In this document: piece by piece, positions 38,628 through 48,215 of the stretch
Layout: each line of letters opens with the position of its first letter
Position numbering within the stretch: the stretch's first letter is position 1
NCBI GenBank assembly: GCA_938092135.1
Contig: CALLJL010000013.1
Location: 62,001-126,000, forward strand
DNA from: an uncultured bacterium
GTDB lineage: Bacteria > Acidobacteriota > Aminicenantia > Aminicenantales > CALLJL01
DNA: 64,000 nucleotides
Direction of reading: 5' to 3'
Position numbers and translations under genes: made by a program
The notes under the pieces: generated by a model
What the model saw: the letters and a program-made list of their open reading frames with translations, nothing else
Told to the model about the DNA's origin: nothing
The model's database searches: none

Positions 38628-39101
38628 TTATTCAATTATGGCCCAGCATTCTATTTCCACCCTGGCGCCGCCGGCCAGGCCATTGACTCCAAAGGCGCTT
38701 CTCGCCGGACGATTCTTGGGAAAATAGGTAAGATAAACCCTATTCATCTTTTCCCATTCAGCCATATCAGCCAGCATTACTGTACATTTAACCACTCTAT
38801 CGAGAGAGGATCCGTATTTTTCCAGAGTTCTCTTTATATTTTCGAGGGTTTGTTTTGTTTCCGCCTCAATGCCACCTTCAACCAATTGACCTGTTTGAGG
38901 ATCCCGACCAAGTTGTCCAGAAAGAATGAGCCATTGGCCAACCCGGACGGCTTCGGAGAAAGGAGCCTGGCTTTTCTCGGGGGGATGGAGAAAGACAATT
39001 TGGCTTTTCTCAGCAGCAGAAAATTTAACCAAACTGGAAAAAAGCCCAAGAGGAAGGACCAGAAAAACTAAAATAAGGAAGCCCCCATCTTTTAATTTCA
39101 T
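38628..39101 (-). CDS. RidA/YjgF-family protein with signal peptide
   Basis: 157 residues behind AGGGAGGG. Residues 1-28 form a signal peptide or anchor, which RidA enamine/imine deaminases normally lack. The Rid domain follows (PFSEAVRVGQWLILSGQ, TKQTLENIKRTLEKYGSSLDRVVKCTV, RPARSAFGVNGL, VEIECWAI) including the Arg in PARSAF equivalent to the substrate-binding Arg. Canonical RidA hydrolyses 2-aminoacrylate in the cytoplasm; the role of an exported version is unknown. Single gene, convergent with aspS. Confidence 0.87.
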   Translation of the reverse strand: MKLKDGGFLILVFLVLPLGLFSSLVKFSAAEKSQIVFLHPPEKSQAPFSEAVRVGQWLILSGQLGRDPQTGQLVEGGIEAETKQTLENIKRTLEKYGSSLDRVVKCTVMLADMAEWEKMNRVYLTYFPKNRPARSAFGVNGLAGGARVEIECWAIIE

Positions 39102-39322
39102 TTTCCCTCCCTAAGATTTTTATTTTTTCCTCTGATATTTTTGTTCTTCTTTTTTTAATTCAGGAATTTTTAAAAAAATAGGTTTATCTGTGGTAGCTTC
39201 AACTATTCGGTTCCCCTTTCCATGATTCTATTATTTTATTAATTTTCCCTCCCCCTTTAATTTTTGTTTGCTTGAATAAAAGATTGACATTCCCGGTTTT
39301 TTCCGAAAATAAGTGATAAAGG

Positions 39323-40786
39323 TTATTTCATCGGTTCTCCCGTCAGCGGGTCGCGCAGCGTGATCTGATGAACTTTGCCCAGCTTGGAAAGTGGACCTGG
39401 GAATTTAGGATCCCCCTGATTACAGGGCTCCCAATCGCCGACGATCATGATGACCATTTTTTCTGGCCGGATATATTTTTTGGCCACTTCAAGAACTTTT
39501 TCCTTGGTCACACTGCGAATTTTATCTCGATAAGTCTTATAATAATCCATGGGTTTGCCCTGGAGTTCGAGCATAGCAAAATTGCGCATAGTTGTAATGG
39601 GGCTGGAGAAAAATTCGCTGAAACTTTCTAAATAATAATTGATGGCTGTCTCCATTTCCGCATCAGAAACCAGTTCCTCCCTGATTCTTTCAAATTCTTT
39701 AAGGATGAGTGAAATCGCATAGCCTACCGTTGAAGATTTTGTCTGTACATAACCCGAGAAGGTTCCTGGAAAGCCCCAACGATAGGTAAAACGACTGCCC
39801 GTATTATAAGCCAGACCTTCATCGGATCGAACCTTAGAGGTAATGCGGGAGGTAAAGCTACCTCCGCCAAGAATAAAATTCATTACCTGGACAGCAAAAT
39901 AATCAGGGTTGGTATCCTCTATTCCCAGATGACCTATGGAAACGTAACCTTGATTTATTTTCTTTTGGATAAAATAAACTCCTGGTTCAACCTCAGGGAA
40001 ATTTTGGGAAATGGTTGGAAAGGAGGGCGTCTGATTTGGCCACTTAGAAATATACCTGTTTATTTTGTTAACGAAATTCTTTTTATTAAAATCACCAGCC
40101 GCGACGAGGATTATGTTGCGGGGGAAGAAATATTTTCGATGATAATTTTTGAGGTCTTCCCGACTGAGGCCTTCAATGATAGCTTTTGTGGGTTGATAGG
40201 TAAGGGGATGATCGCCATATAGCAGGCGTTCAAATTCCCGGGCAAGAACTGCACTGGGGGCATCATTGGCTGTCCTGAGCTGTTCAATCATCCTTCCCTT
40301 GGCTATTTTTAAACTCTCCTCTCGGAATTCGGGATTCATAAGAACATCAAAGAAAAGATCTAGGCCTTCATCAAGGTCTTTACTCAGAATGGAAAGAGAA
40401 AGAGTAGAAACTCTTTCACCCACGGAGAAATTGAGACTGGCTCCAAGGAAATCAAGGCGATCTTCAATTTGGCTACCAGTCCTTGTTTTAGTCCCACCTT
40501 TTATTAAAGTTTGCGCCATTAGACTGCCTAGCCCACTTTTTTCTTTGGGCACATAAAGATCGCCGAAATGAATTAGGGCCTGAAGATTAAGCAGAGGAAG
40601 ACTGTGGTCTTCCTGAAAATAAGCCCTCATTCCCTGGGCCAGATTCAATCGAAACTGCCGGGGATCTGGAGGCTCAAATTTAAGAGGAGGAAACGTCAAT
40701 TCCTCAGGCCTTTTGACCTGGCCAAAAGCTAGAGAAAGTAGGATGAGACTAAGAATAAATAAAAATATTTTAATTTTATCTCTCAT
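39323..40786 (-). CDS. M16 peptidase-like protein, non-catalytic partner
   Basis: 487 residues with a signal peptide (about 1-22). The M16 fold is clear (GDLYVPKEKSGLGSLMAQTLIKGGT, FPRNIILVAAGDFN) but the zinc motif HxxEH is absent: the equivalent position reads SLMAQTL. The C-terminal half keeps the R/Y substrate-positioning motif in SRITSKVRSDEGLAY. This is the pattern of the second subunit of heterodimeric M16B peptidases, in which one partner binds zinc and the other supplies R/Y. The zinc-binding partner gene ends 12 bases upstream, so the two are co-expressed. Periplasmic. Confidence 0.9.
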   Translation of the reverse strand: MRDKIKIFLFILSLILLSLAFGQVKRPEELTFPPLKFEPPDPRQFRLNLAQGMRAYFQEDHSLPLLNLQALIHFGDLYVPKEKSGLGSLMAQTLIKGGTKTRTGSQIEDRLDFLGASLNFSVGERVSTLSLSILSKDLDEGLDLFFDVLMNPEFREESLKIAKGRMIEQLRTANDAPSAVLAREFERLLYGDHPLTYQPTKAIIEGLSREDLKNYHRKYFFPRNIILVAAGDFNKKNFVNKINRYISKWPNQTPSFPTISQNFPEVEPGVYFIQKKINQGYVSIGHLGIEDTNPDYFAVQVMNFILGGGSFTSRITSKVRSDEGLAYNTGSRFTYRWGFPGTFSGYVQTKSSTVGYAISLILKEFERIREELVSDAEMETAINYYLESFSEFFSSPITTMRNFAMLELQGKPMDYYKTYRDKIRSVTKEKVLEVAKKYIRPEKMVIMIVGDWEPCNQGDPKFPGPLSKLGKVHQITLRDPLTGEPMK

Positions 40787-40798
40787 TTTTTCCCTCCT

Positions 40799-42277
40799 TT
40801 ATCGAGCCAAGCTTCGCCGATAAATGGCGGTAAGGGAGTTGGAGCGAACAAAGTACTTTGAGGCTACAGCTTTAACCTCCTCATTCGTCACCTTCTTGAT
40901 GGCCTCAAGGTCAGTTAAGAGGGAACGCCATCCTCTATTGAGTTCAGCCCGCCCGAGTCGACTGGCCAGAGTCATAGGACTTTGCAGGCTCATAATAAAA
41001 CTTGCTTCATATCGATTCTTAGCCTTCTGGAGCTCCTCAGCCGTCACTCCTTCTTTCTTAACTTTTTCTAATTCAGCCCAAAGATGGTTTTCTAAATCGT
41101 CAGGCTTTATTCCCTTTTCAATCTTAGGCCGGGCACTCACCACGAAGCTTCCTGCATACCACTGGGGTCGGCAAAAGGCGCTGACCATGGTGGCCAGATC
41201 TTTTTCCTGAACCAGAGATTTATAGAGACGACCGGTATCACCAGTTAAAATACTGGCCAAAACAGAAAGGGGAAAGGTATCGGGTTCACCCTCAGGAGGA
41301 ATATGGAACCAAATGGCTATTTGGGAAGGAGCCGGCCCCTCGCCTATTATTCTTTTTTCACAATCTTGAGGCGGGACTGATGTTCGAATAGGTTCAATAT
41401 CATTTCCCCTAGGAATCGGTCCAAAATACTTTTCGGCCAGTTGAATAACCGTCTTGGGGTCAAAATCACCTACATAAACGGCTACGGCATTGTTGGGGAC
41501 ATAATATTTATTATGAAAATCAATGAGATCTTCCTTGGTCATTTTCTTTAAATCCTCCATCCAGCCAATAACATTCCAGTGATAAGGCGAGCCCACAAAG
41601 AAGGTCGCTCGAACCTGTTCATTGAAAAGATAACCAGGACTATTCTCAGATAGGCGCCTTTCCTCCATAACCACATCCTTCTCGGAATAAAACTCCCGGA
41701 AATAGGCATTAACCATCCGATCAGCTTCTAAAAGCATCTGCAGCTCAATTTTATTGCTGGGCAAGGTGACATAGTAACCTGTGACTTCATCTGAAGTGGA
41801 AGCGTTAAGACCAGTTCCCCCGTGCTTCATATAGGTTTCCCAGAGATGGTCCTTGATTATATATTTCTTCTCTTCCTTAAGAAGCTTCTCCACCTCCTTT
41901 TCCCATTCAGCTACCTTGGCCATATCGCCGTTTTTCTTCCAGTATTTTTCCCGATAAATTTTATTCATCAGCTCGTCGATTTTCTGATTGAGGGCATGGT
42001 CGGCTTCAAAATCCGTTACTCCCATGATCCTTGTTCCTTTGAACATCATATGCTCAAGAACATGGGCAATTCCAGTAATTCCAGGACGCTCATTAACCGA
42101 ACCAACCTTATAATAAATATGGCAGACTACGCGAGGAACGCCCGAACGAGGCAGCATTAGAATTTTTAGACCATTGGCCAGTTGATGCTCCATAACCTCG
42201 AGCTTAAGCTCTGTGGCCAGAAGCGGCCAACTCACAATGAAAAGAATGGAAAGGACTGCTAAGGTGCTTTTTCTCAA
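40799..42277 (-). CDS. M16 zinc metallopeptidase, catalytic subunit
   Basis: 492 residues from a TTG start, which is supported by GGAGGT six bases upstream and an immediate signal peptide. The inverted zinc motif HVLEH is at residues 72-76, in GIAHVLEHMMFKGT. The segment between this motif and the next conserved block contains a lysine/glutamate-rich helical insertion (about 95-150). It should form a heterodimer with the downstream gene product and degrade peptides in the periplasm. Confidence 0.92.
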   Translation of the reverse strand: MRKSTLAVLSILFIVSWPLLATELKLEVMEHQLANGLKILMLPRSGVPRVVCHIYYKVGSVNERPGITGIAHVLEHMMFKGTRIMGVTDFEADHALNQKIDELMNKIYREKYWKKNGDMAKVAEWEKEVEKLLKEEKKYIIKDHLWETYMKHGGTGLNASTSDEVTGYYVTLPSNKIELQMLLEADRMVNAYFREFYSEKDVVMEERRLSENSPGYLFNEQVRATFFVGSPYHWNVIGWMEDLKKMTKEDLIDFHNKYYVPNNAVAVYVGDFDPKTVIQLAEKYFGPIPRGNDIEPIRTSVPPQDCEKRIIGEGPAPSQIAIWFHIPPEGEPDTFPLSVLASILTGDTGRLYKSLVQEKDLATMVSAFCRPQWYAGSFVVSARPKIEKGIKPDDLENHLWAELEKVKKEGVTAEELQKAKNRYEASFIMSLQSPMTLASRLGRAELNRGWRSLLTDLEAIKKVTNEEVKAVASKYFVRSNSLTAIYRRSLAR

Positions 42278-42626
42278 ACTAACACCTCCCTTTTAAAGTG
42301 GCTTCAAAAACAATTTCTTAAAAAAACCGTTTTTAATTATAGGAAAAAAATAAAGCAATTATCAATCTTCCGAGGTTCGAAAAATTTTTTTTTATTTTGT
42401 TTTGGAGTTTATTGTTCAAACTGATCAATTTAATTTTAATTGGCGTATCTTTTTATTAATATTAAGGAGATTTTTTTATTAGCATGAAAACTTGACGATC
42501 GAAAAGAAAACATGTTAGCTTCTTAAGTTAAAAAGATGAGCCGAGAAAAAATTAGGTTTTAAACTCAAGAAGGGATTAAAATTAAGGCTGAAATAAAAAG
42601 AAAAGATAAAAAAGAGAGCTAAAAGG
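42278..42626. other. Divergent regulatory region (349 bases) between M16 and YfiR-like genes
   Basis: Very A/T-rich, no gene seen. It contains the promoter for the leftward M16 genes. A TTGACG at 42492-42497 could be a -35 for the rightward yfiR-like gene, but no convincing -10 follows (TTAGCT at 42515). Confidence 0.5.
42336..42365 (-). promoter_or_regulatory. Promoter of the M16 peptidase pair
   Basis: On the minus strand, TTGATA (42360-42365) and a perfect TATAAT (42336-42341) are spaced 18 bases, about 60 bases upstream of the TTG start. Confidence 0.65.
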
Positions 42627-43268
42627 ATGATGTTCAAAAAGAGAATGACCATTAAAAAAAAGAAATTTAAAAAAAGTTTCTCCTTATTGCCTGCCCTATT
42701 ACTTCTGCTATTATTCCTTAACTTTACTCCTGAAAATCAGATAAAAAAAACATCTGAAAAATATGTTCTTACTCCGGCCCGTCAATTTCAGCTTTTCCAG
42801 AAAATTCTGACCTTTGAAAGAACCTGGAAGAAAAAGAGTCTCGCAGAAGTGAGGATGGCCATCCTTTATGAAAAAAATTATGAGCTTTCTTCCTGGATAA
42901 AAGAAGAATTTTTGGCCGCAGTTAATACTGACGCCCAGATTGAGGGTTTACCCATCCGTTTGCAAGAAATAGCCATTGAGGAGGTCGTCGACTGGCCTCA
43001 ATTTTTTTCTCAACAAAAGATACTATTCCTTTATATCACTCCTCTCCATCCCGTTACTCAAAAAAAACAGCTCAAAGAGATCCTTAACTTTTGTAACGAT
43101 TTCAAAGTGGCCACCTTTACCGGAGAAACTGATTATGTGGAGCTCGGCGTGGCCATAGGATTAGGGGTAACTGATCATAATCCCCAGGCGATAATCAATC
43201 TTCAGGCTGCCCGTAAGCAAGGTCTTGACTTAAGTTCTCAGTTATTAAGGATGTCAATTATAAAATGA
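42627..43268 (+). CDS. YfiR-like (DUF4154) periplasmic regulator
   Basis: 213 residues. A very basic N-terminus (MMFKKRMTIKKKKFKK) precedes a hydrophobic signal segment. The DUF4154 pattern is visible: an N-terminal helix KILTFERTW, ILYEKN, LFLYITP, ATFTGETDYVELGVAIGLG, and the end motif AIINLQAARKQGLDLSSQLLRMSIIK. In Pseudomonas YfiR binds the periplasmic domain of the cyclase YfiN and represses it. Here the next gene, overlapping by four bases, encodes a YfiN-like diguanylate cyclase, so the same wiring is likely. The Cys pairs that give redox control in Pseudomonas YfiR are not evident. Confidence 0.82.
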   Translation: MMFKKRMTIKKKKFKKSFSLLPALLLLLLFLNFTPENQIKKTSEKYVLTPARQFQLFQKILTFERTWKKKSLAEVRMAILYEKNYELSSWIKEEFLAAVNTDAQIEGLPIRLQEIAIEEVVDWPQFFSQQKILFLYITPLHPVTQKKQLKEILNFCNDFKVATFTGETDYVELGVAIGLGVTDHNPQAIINLQAARKQGLDLSSQLLRMSIIK

Positions 43269-45532
43269 GGGAGGGAGCGGGATTCTCACCAGAGGTTAAA
43301 AAAACCCCTTATTTTTCTCGCTTGGCGGTAAAGTTTCTCCTTGCTTCATCGCCCCTTTTGGCTTTATTCAGCCTGGGCTCTTTCATTTTTATCCCTCGTT
43401 TTTATCAACAACAAAGTCTTCGAAGTTTGGCTGATCATGCTCAGAATATAGCCCGAATTGCCGCGTATAGTGCAGCGCCAGCCGTTTTCTTTGAAGACAA
43501 GGAAACTCTTAGTGAAGTTTTATCTAGTCTTTCCCGGGATGAAGACCTTCTTTTCGCCCTCCTTAGGGATGAAAAAGATCACGAGCTGGCTTCTTTCAAA
43601 AAAATTTCTAACCTAGATTTTACCCCTCTTTTACCTTGGTCCCGCGGAATCTCTCGGGATAAACAGTTCTGGATTGAAACCTATGACCTTGATTATCAGG
43701 GAAAGCAGCTAGGTCAGCTCATCCTTGGCTTTTCCCTAGAGACAGTTAAAAGCGGGGCTAAATTGGTCCGAAGAACAATGGGCGTGGTTTCCTTTACTCT
43801 GTTTTTCCTCAGTGTTCTCATTGCTTATTATATAAGCTATCTGGTTACTGGCTCTTTACGGCGCATCACGCAAACTGCCATGGAGATTGCCTCCGGTGAT
43901 TATTCCCGGCGGGTTCATATTGCCTCCAGCGATGAAGTAGGTCTTCTTGCCTTCTCCTTTAATCAAATGCTAGATCGCCTCGCTGAGACAATGAAGCATC
44001 TCGAGGAAGCCCGATCTACCCTCGAGCAAAGGGTGGAGGAAAGAACCGCTGAATTGCAAAGAGAAATCGCTGAAAGAATTCAAATCGAAAAAAAACTAAG
44101 AGAAAGTGAAGATCTTTTCAGAAGCATGGTAGAAAGCTTAGGCGAAGGAGTGGTCATTGTCGATGAAAAAGAAGTTTTTATTTTTGCCAATCAGGCCGCC
44201 CATAGGATTTTCGAATCCGAAGATAGATCTCTTATCGGCCGCTGCTTGAGCGAATTCACTACTCCTGATCAGTTCGCCCTAATCCAGGAAGAAACCAGAA
44301 AAAGAAAAACAGGCCAGAGAAGTACCTATGAGTTACGATTGCAATTACCTGGAGAGCGTGAAAAGGTTGTTCTTGTCGCTGCCACCCCTCGCTTTGATGA
44401 AAACAAGAATTTCACCTCAGCTTTAGCCGTTCTGACAGATATAACTCCAATGAAAAAAACAGAAGAGACTTTAAGATCTATGAAAGATCAACTCGAACAA
44501 ACCATTAAAAAACTTGAAGAAAGAAATGAACAGGCATACCTTTTCATTCAAATGAGCGACTCCCTGCAATTAGCTCAAAATGAAAAAGAAATCATCGCCA
44601 TAGCCATTAACTATGCCCGTCGTTTTTTCCCTGAAGAAAGCGGAGCTCTTTATTTAAAACAAAAAGGATATTTGCTTCTCCAGAAAGAAGGAGCTTGGGG
44701 TGAATTTAGCTTCCAGGCTGATTATTTCTCTTCGGACGAATGCTGGGCTCTAAGAAAGGGGCAAATCCATTCCGTTGAAGACCTGGAAAAGGATATTCTT
44801 TGTCCCCATTTACTCCTCGAAGAAAAAATACCCGGCCCGTCTCTATGTATTCCATTAACTTCTTTCGGGGAATCCCTGGGCGTTTTGGTCATGACCTGCT
44901 GTCAAGAAAAAAAGCCTGGAGAAAAATGGTCACCAGAAGAATATCGAGCCCAGAGGCAGTGGCTGGCTCTCAACTTCAGCCAGCGTTTGGCTACAGCCAT
45001 TTTTACCATTAGATTGCTAGAATCGCTCCGAGAGCAATCAATTCGCGATCCCCTCACCGGACTTTATAACCGGCGTTTCCTTGAGGAATCCTTAGCCAGG
45101 GAAATCTTTCGGGCTCAGCGTGGGGGAACCAAAATTGCCGTGATGATGCTCGATATTGATCACTTCAAACAATTCAATGATGCCTATGGCCATGATGCTG
45201 GAGATGTTGTTCTTCAGGAAATAGCTCGAACACTTCAGAAATCTGTCCGACGGGAGGATATTGTTTGTCGCTATGGGGGAGAAGAGTTCTCCATAATTAT
45301 GCCTCTTACCTCTGAAGACATAGCTATCAAGAGAGCTGAGATTATTTTAGAAAGGATCAGACACCTTGAAGTCCATTACAGGGGTAACGTTTTTCGAAAA
45401 ATAACTATTTCCATAGGTTTGGCCTTCTTTCCGAATAATGGCTTTTCTAGAGAAGAAGTCCTTCAGGCAGCCGACATCGCTCTTCTCGAGGCCAAAAAAG
45501 CTGGCCGAGATAGAATAGTTATTGCCCCTTAA
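43265..45532 (+). CDS. Membrane diguanylate cyclase: CHASE8-like, HAMP, PAS, GAF, GGDEF
   Basis: 755 residues. Two membrane helices (about 25-45 and 170-195) bracket a periplasmic CHASE8-like domain (IARIAAYSAAPAVFFED). HAMP at about 195-250 leads into a coiled coil (about 240-285), a PAS domain (about 285-390), a GAF-like domain (about 430-580) and GGDEF (about 590-755). The active motif is GGEEF near residues 671-675; RRED five residues before it is an RxxD inhibitory site, so product feedback is expected. YfiN has CHASE8-HAMP-GGDEF only; here PAS and GAF are inserted, adding cytoplasmic sensing. It should synthesise c-di-GMP under control of the YfiR-like protein. Confidence 0.9.
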   Translation: MREGAGFSPEVKKTPYFSRLAVKFLLASSPLLALFSLGSFIFIPRFYQQQSLRSLADHAQNIARIAAYSAAPAVFFEDKETLSEVLSSLSRDEDLLFALLRDEKDHELASFKKISNLDFTPLLPWSRGISRDKQFWIETYDLDYQGKQLGQLILGFSLETVKSGAKLVRRTMGVVSFTLFFLSVLIAYYISYLVTGSLRRITQTAMEIASGDYSRRVHIASSDEVGLLAFSFNQMLDRLAETMKHLEEARSTLEQRVEERTAELQREIAERIQIEKKLRESEDLFRSMVESLGEGVVIVDEKEVFIFANQAAHRIFESEDRSLIGRCLSEFTTPDQFALIQEETRKRKTGQRSTYELRLQLPGEREKVVLVAATPRFDENKNFTSALAVLTDITPMKKTEETLRSMKDQLEQTIKKLEERNEQAYLFIQMSDSLQLAQNEKEIIAIAINYARRFFPEESGALYLKQKGYLLLQKEGAWGEFSFQADYFSSDECWALRKGQIHSVEDLEKDILCPHLLLEEKIPGPSLCIPLTSFGESLGVLVMTCCQEKKPGEKWSPEEYRAQRQWLALNFSQRLATAIFTIRLLESLREQSIRDPLTGLYNRRFLEESLAREIFRAQRGGTKIAVMMLDIDHFKQFNDAYGHDAGDVVLQEIARTLQKSVRREDIVCRYGGEEFSIIMPLTSEDIAIKRAEIILERIRHLEVHYRGNVFRKITISIGLAFFPNNGFSREEVLQAADIALLEAKKAGRDRIVIAP

Positions 45533-45580
45533 ATTAAATTTCAAATAAACAACATGTGATTATATTTAAACAGCAATTGA

Positions 45581-46672
45581 TTATAACAATTCATTTTTTC
45601 CCTTCTTTTTAAGCCAATCAATCAACTCTCTTATTTTTTGATCAGCCTGGCGATGGCAAATAAGAAGGGCATCCTCCGTGTTGACAACTATAAGATCCTT
45701 AATGTCAATCAAAGCGGTAAGCTTTCCGGGGTTATAAATTAAATTGCCTTTTGATTCCAGGGCAATGAGTTCTCCTCGACAGACATTGCCTTGTTCATCT
45801 TTTGGCCATAAATCAAAAAGGGAAGACCAGACCCCCACATCTGACCATTCAAAATCTCCCGGACAAACAACGACACCTTTAGCCTTTTCCATTAAAGCAT
45901 AATCAATGGACAGGACTGGCATTTGATTGAAAATTGAGATTATTCTTCCAGGATCATCATCTTTCAAGGCCTTGATAATTCCTTCCCAGAAGGGAAGCCA
46001 CTCAGGTGCGTGGGCCTTTAGTTTCTCAGGAAAAATATCAGCTCGCCACAAAAACATACCTGAATTCCAATAATAATTGCCCGCTTTTAAAAAGCCCTCA
46101 GCTTGTTCCCGCGAAGGCTTTTCTTTAAAAGCCAGGACAGGATAAAAAATTTCATCGTCATATCTAAAAGAAAAGCTTAAATCATAATGAATATAACCAT
46201 ATCCAGTAGCTGGATAAGTAGGTGGAATTCCGAAGGTGACCATATAACCATCGGCAGCAGCTGATGCGGCTGCCTCGAGCTTCCGTCTGAAAACCTCTGG
46301 TTTAAGAATTGAATGGTCGGCCGGCAAAGCAGCCACAATTGTCTGGGGATCTTCAAGATAAAACTTGGCCGTGGCTAAAAGCAAAGAAGGAGCTGTGTTC
46401 CTGGACGTTGGTTCAATCAAACAATTTCCTTTAGGCAAAAAAGGGATGAGATTTCTAATAATTTCAGCCTGGGAAGCCCCTGAAATAGTGTAAATATTTT
46501 CAGGGGAAAGAAGAGGGAGAAGCCTTTCAACTGTCTCTTCAATCATTGTTCTTTCCGTGGCTATGGGCAAGAATTGCTTGGGTTTGTCTTTACGACTTAA
46601 GGGCCAGAATCGTGTGCCGCTACCGCCAGCCATAATGACTGCTACTAGCCTATTATAATTTTTTTTCGACAT
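45581..46672 (-). CDS. manC: Mannose-1-phosphate guanylyltransferase
   Basis: 363 residues. The nucleotidyltransferase motif is VIMAGGSGTRFWPLSR with KPKQFL, and later blocks (AALPADHSI, FKEKPSREQAEGFL, YYWNSGMFLW, FEWSDVGVW) are typical. It lacks the C-terminal phosphomannose isomerase domain of bifunctional ManC/AlgA. It makes GDP-mannose for envelope glycans. Downstream of the phosphohexomutase gene with a 143-base gap. Confidence 0.93.
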   Translation of the reverse strand: MSKKNYNRLVAVIMAGGSGTRFWPLSRKDKPKQFLPIATERTMIEETVERLLPLLSPENIYTISGASQAEIIRNLIPFLPKGNCLIEPTSRNTAPSLLLATAKFYLEDPQTIVAALPADHSILKPEVFRRKLEAAASAAADGYMVTFGIPPTYPATGYGYIHYDLSFSFRYDDEIFYPVLAFKEKPSREQAEGFLKAGNYYWNSGMFLWRADIFPEKLKAHAPEWLPFWEGIIKALKDDDPGRIISIFNQMPVLSIDYALMEKAKGVVVCPGDFEWSDVGVWSSLFDLWPKDEQGNVCRGELIALESKGNLIYNPGKLTALIDIKDLIVVNTEDALLICHRQADQKIRELIDWLKKKGKNELL

Positions 46673-46815
46673 CTTTTACTCCAAGCAATTAATCCCCCTC
46701 AAATCTTTGATTCCATCTCAGTTTAAAGAATTTTTTTAGATTCTTAAATTTCCTTAAATTAAAACAAAATCATTGGGATAATGGAAAGAATTATGCCCGT
46801 TCTGCTTTAAAAATA

Positions 46816-48186
46816 TCATTGACCATTCAATCTTCTGATGACTTCTTCGAGCTTTGATTTAATCTCCCTTTGAATTTCCTCAAGTGCCTGAGGTGTGTCA
46901 GCTTCAAAGCGAAGAACCAGCACCGCCTGAGTATTGGAAGCTCTAACTAGAGCCCAGCCTTGAGGGAAAATAACCCGCACGCCATCAATATCAATTAGCG
47001 GATAAAGAGTTAAAAGCTCTTTTTTGAGCTCTTCCACTATTTTAAATTTTACTTCATCTGAGGCATAAATACGGATTTCAGGAGTGTAATAAGTAGTAGG
47101 CAGATAGGCCAGAAGAGAGGAGAGTTTCTGATGAGAACGGGACAGAATTTCAGCCAGGCGCAAGGAAGCATAAATAGCATCGTCAAAACCAAAATAGCGA
47201 TCTGCAAAAAAGATATGACCACTCATTTCACCAGCCAGTAGAGCCTTCTCCTCCCTAAGTTTCTTTTTAATCAAAGAATGGCCTGTCTTCCACATTATGG
47301 GCCGACCACCCATTCTTTCAATTTCACTATATAAGACTTTCGAAGCCTTTACTTCGGAAATAATCGCTGCCCCTGGATTTTTGGGCAAAAGGTCGCTGGC
47401 AAAAAGGATAAGGAGCTGATCTCCCCAAATAATCTTGCCTCGATCATCAACAACCCCAATTCTGTCGCCATCTCCATCATAACCAACTCCAAAATCAGCT
47501 CCTTCGGCTATAACCTTATCAATTAATTCCTTCATGGCATCAGGCAAAGTAGGATCAGGATGATGATGGGGAAAACGACCATCCATTTCACAGTAAAGTT
47601 CAATCACCTCACAGCCGAGCCTCTTAAAAATGGGGACAGCCACTTCGCCGGCTGTTCCGTTGCCAGCATCGAGGACAACCTTTAAAGGTCTTTCAAGCTT
47701 AATATTATTGACGATAAAATCAATATATTCAGGAACTATATCGTAAGTTGTCCTTTCTCCCGGTTCATCTTGGATAAAATGGCCCTCTTTAACCAGCCGA
47801 TAAAGTTCCTGAATCTCCGGTCCAAAAAGGGTTTCTTCGCCCAGCATGATCTTGAAGCCATTTTGATCAGGGGGATTATGGGAGCCGGTAATCATTATGG
47901 CGGCTTCTCTTTTTCTCTTGAAAACATTGAAATAAAGAACAGGTGTGGGCACCACACCAATATCCTCAACATCGCAGCCTGTTGAAAGAAGGCCCTGGAT
48001 CAAAGCCTCAGCCAGCGCGGGCGAGCTTAAACGGCAGTCGCGGCCGATACTTACCTGGCGCCGGCCATGGCGACGAAAATACGTGCCACAGGCCAGGCCA
48101 AGAATTTTCGCCAATTCTGGGTTTAAATCCTGAGTCACCTTTCCTCGAATATCATATTCCCGAAAAATCTGAGGATTAATCTCCAT
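46816..48186 (-). CDS. Phosphomannomutase/phosphoglucomutase
   Basis: 456 residues of the alpha-D-phosphohexomutase family. The phosphoserine loop is in TGSHNPPDQNGFK, the Mg-binding motif is YDGDGDRIG, the sugar-binding loop GEMSGHIFF, and the phosphate-binding loop near RASNTQAVLVLR. GEMSGH is characteristic of PMM/PGM (AlgC/ManB) enzymes rather than GlmM. It supplies Man-1-P to ManC next to it, and possibly Glc-1-P. Confidence 0.93.
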   Translation of the reverse strand: MEINPQIFREYDIRGKVTQDLNPELAKILGLACGTYFRRHGRRQVSIGRDCRLSSPALAEALIQGLLSTGCDVEDIGVVPTPVLYFNVFKRKREAAIMITGSHNPPDQNGFKIMLGEETLFGPEIQELYRLVKEGHFIQDEPGERTTYDIVPEYIDFIVNNIKLERPLKVVLDAGNGTAGEVAVPIFKRLGCEVIELYCEMDGRFPHHHPDPTLPDAMKELIDKVIAEGADFGVGYDGDGDRIGVVDDRGKIIWGDQLLILFASDLLPKNPGAAIISEVKASKVLYSEIERMGGRPIMWKTGHSLIKKKLREEKALLAGEMSGHIFFADRYFGFDDAIYASLRLAEILSRSHQKLSSLLAYLPTTYYTPEIRIYASDEVKFKIVEELKKELLTLYPLIDIDGVRVIFPQGWALVRASNTQAVLVLRFEADTPQALEEIQREIKSKLEEVIRRLNGQ

Positions 48187-48215
48187 GCTTTAGCCCTTTC
48201 ATTTATTTTTAGTGA

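Noticed and set aside
40824-41210. 128-residue plus-strand frame
   Set aside because: Antisense to the M16 catalytic-subunit gene; no start signal or features.
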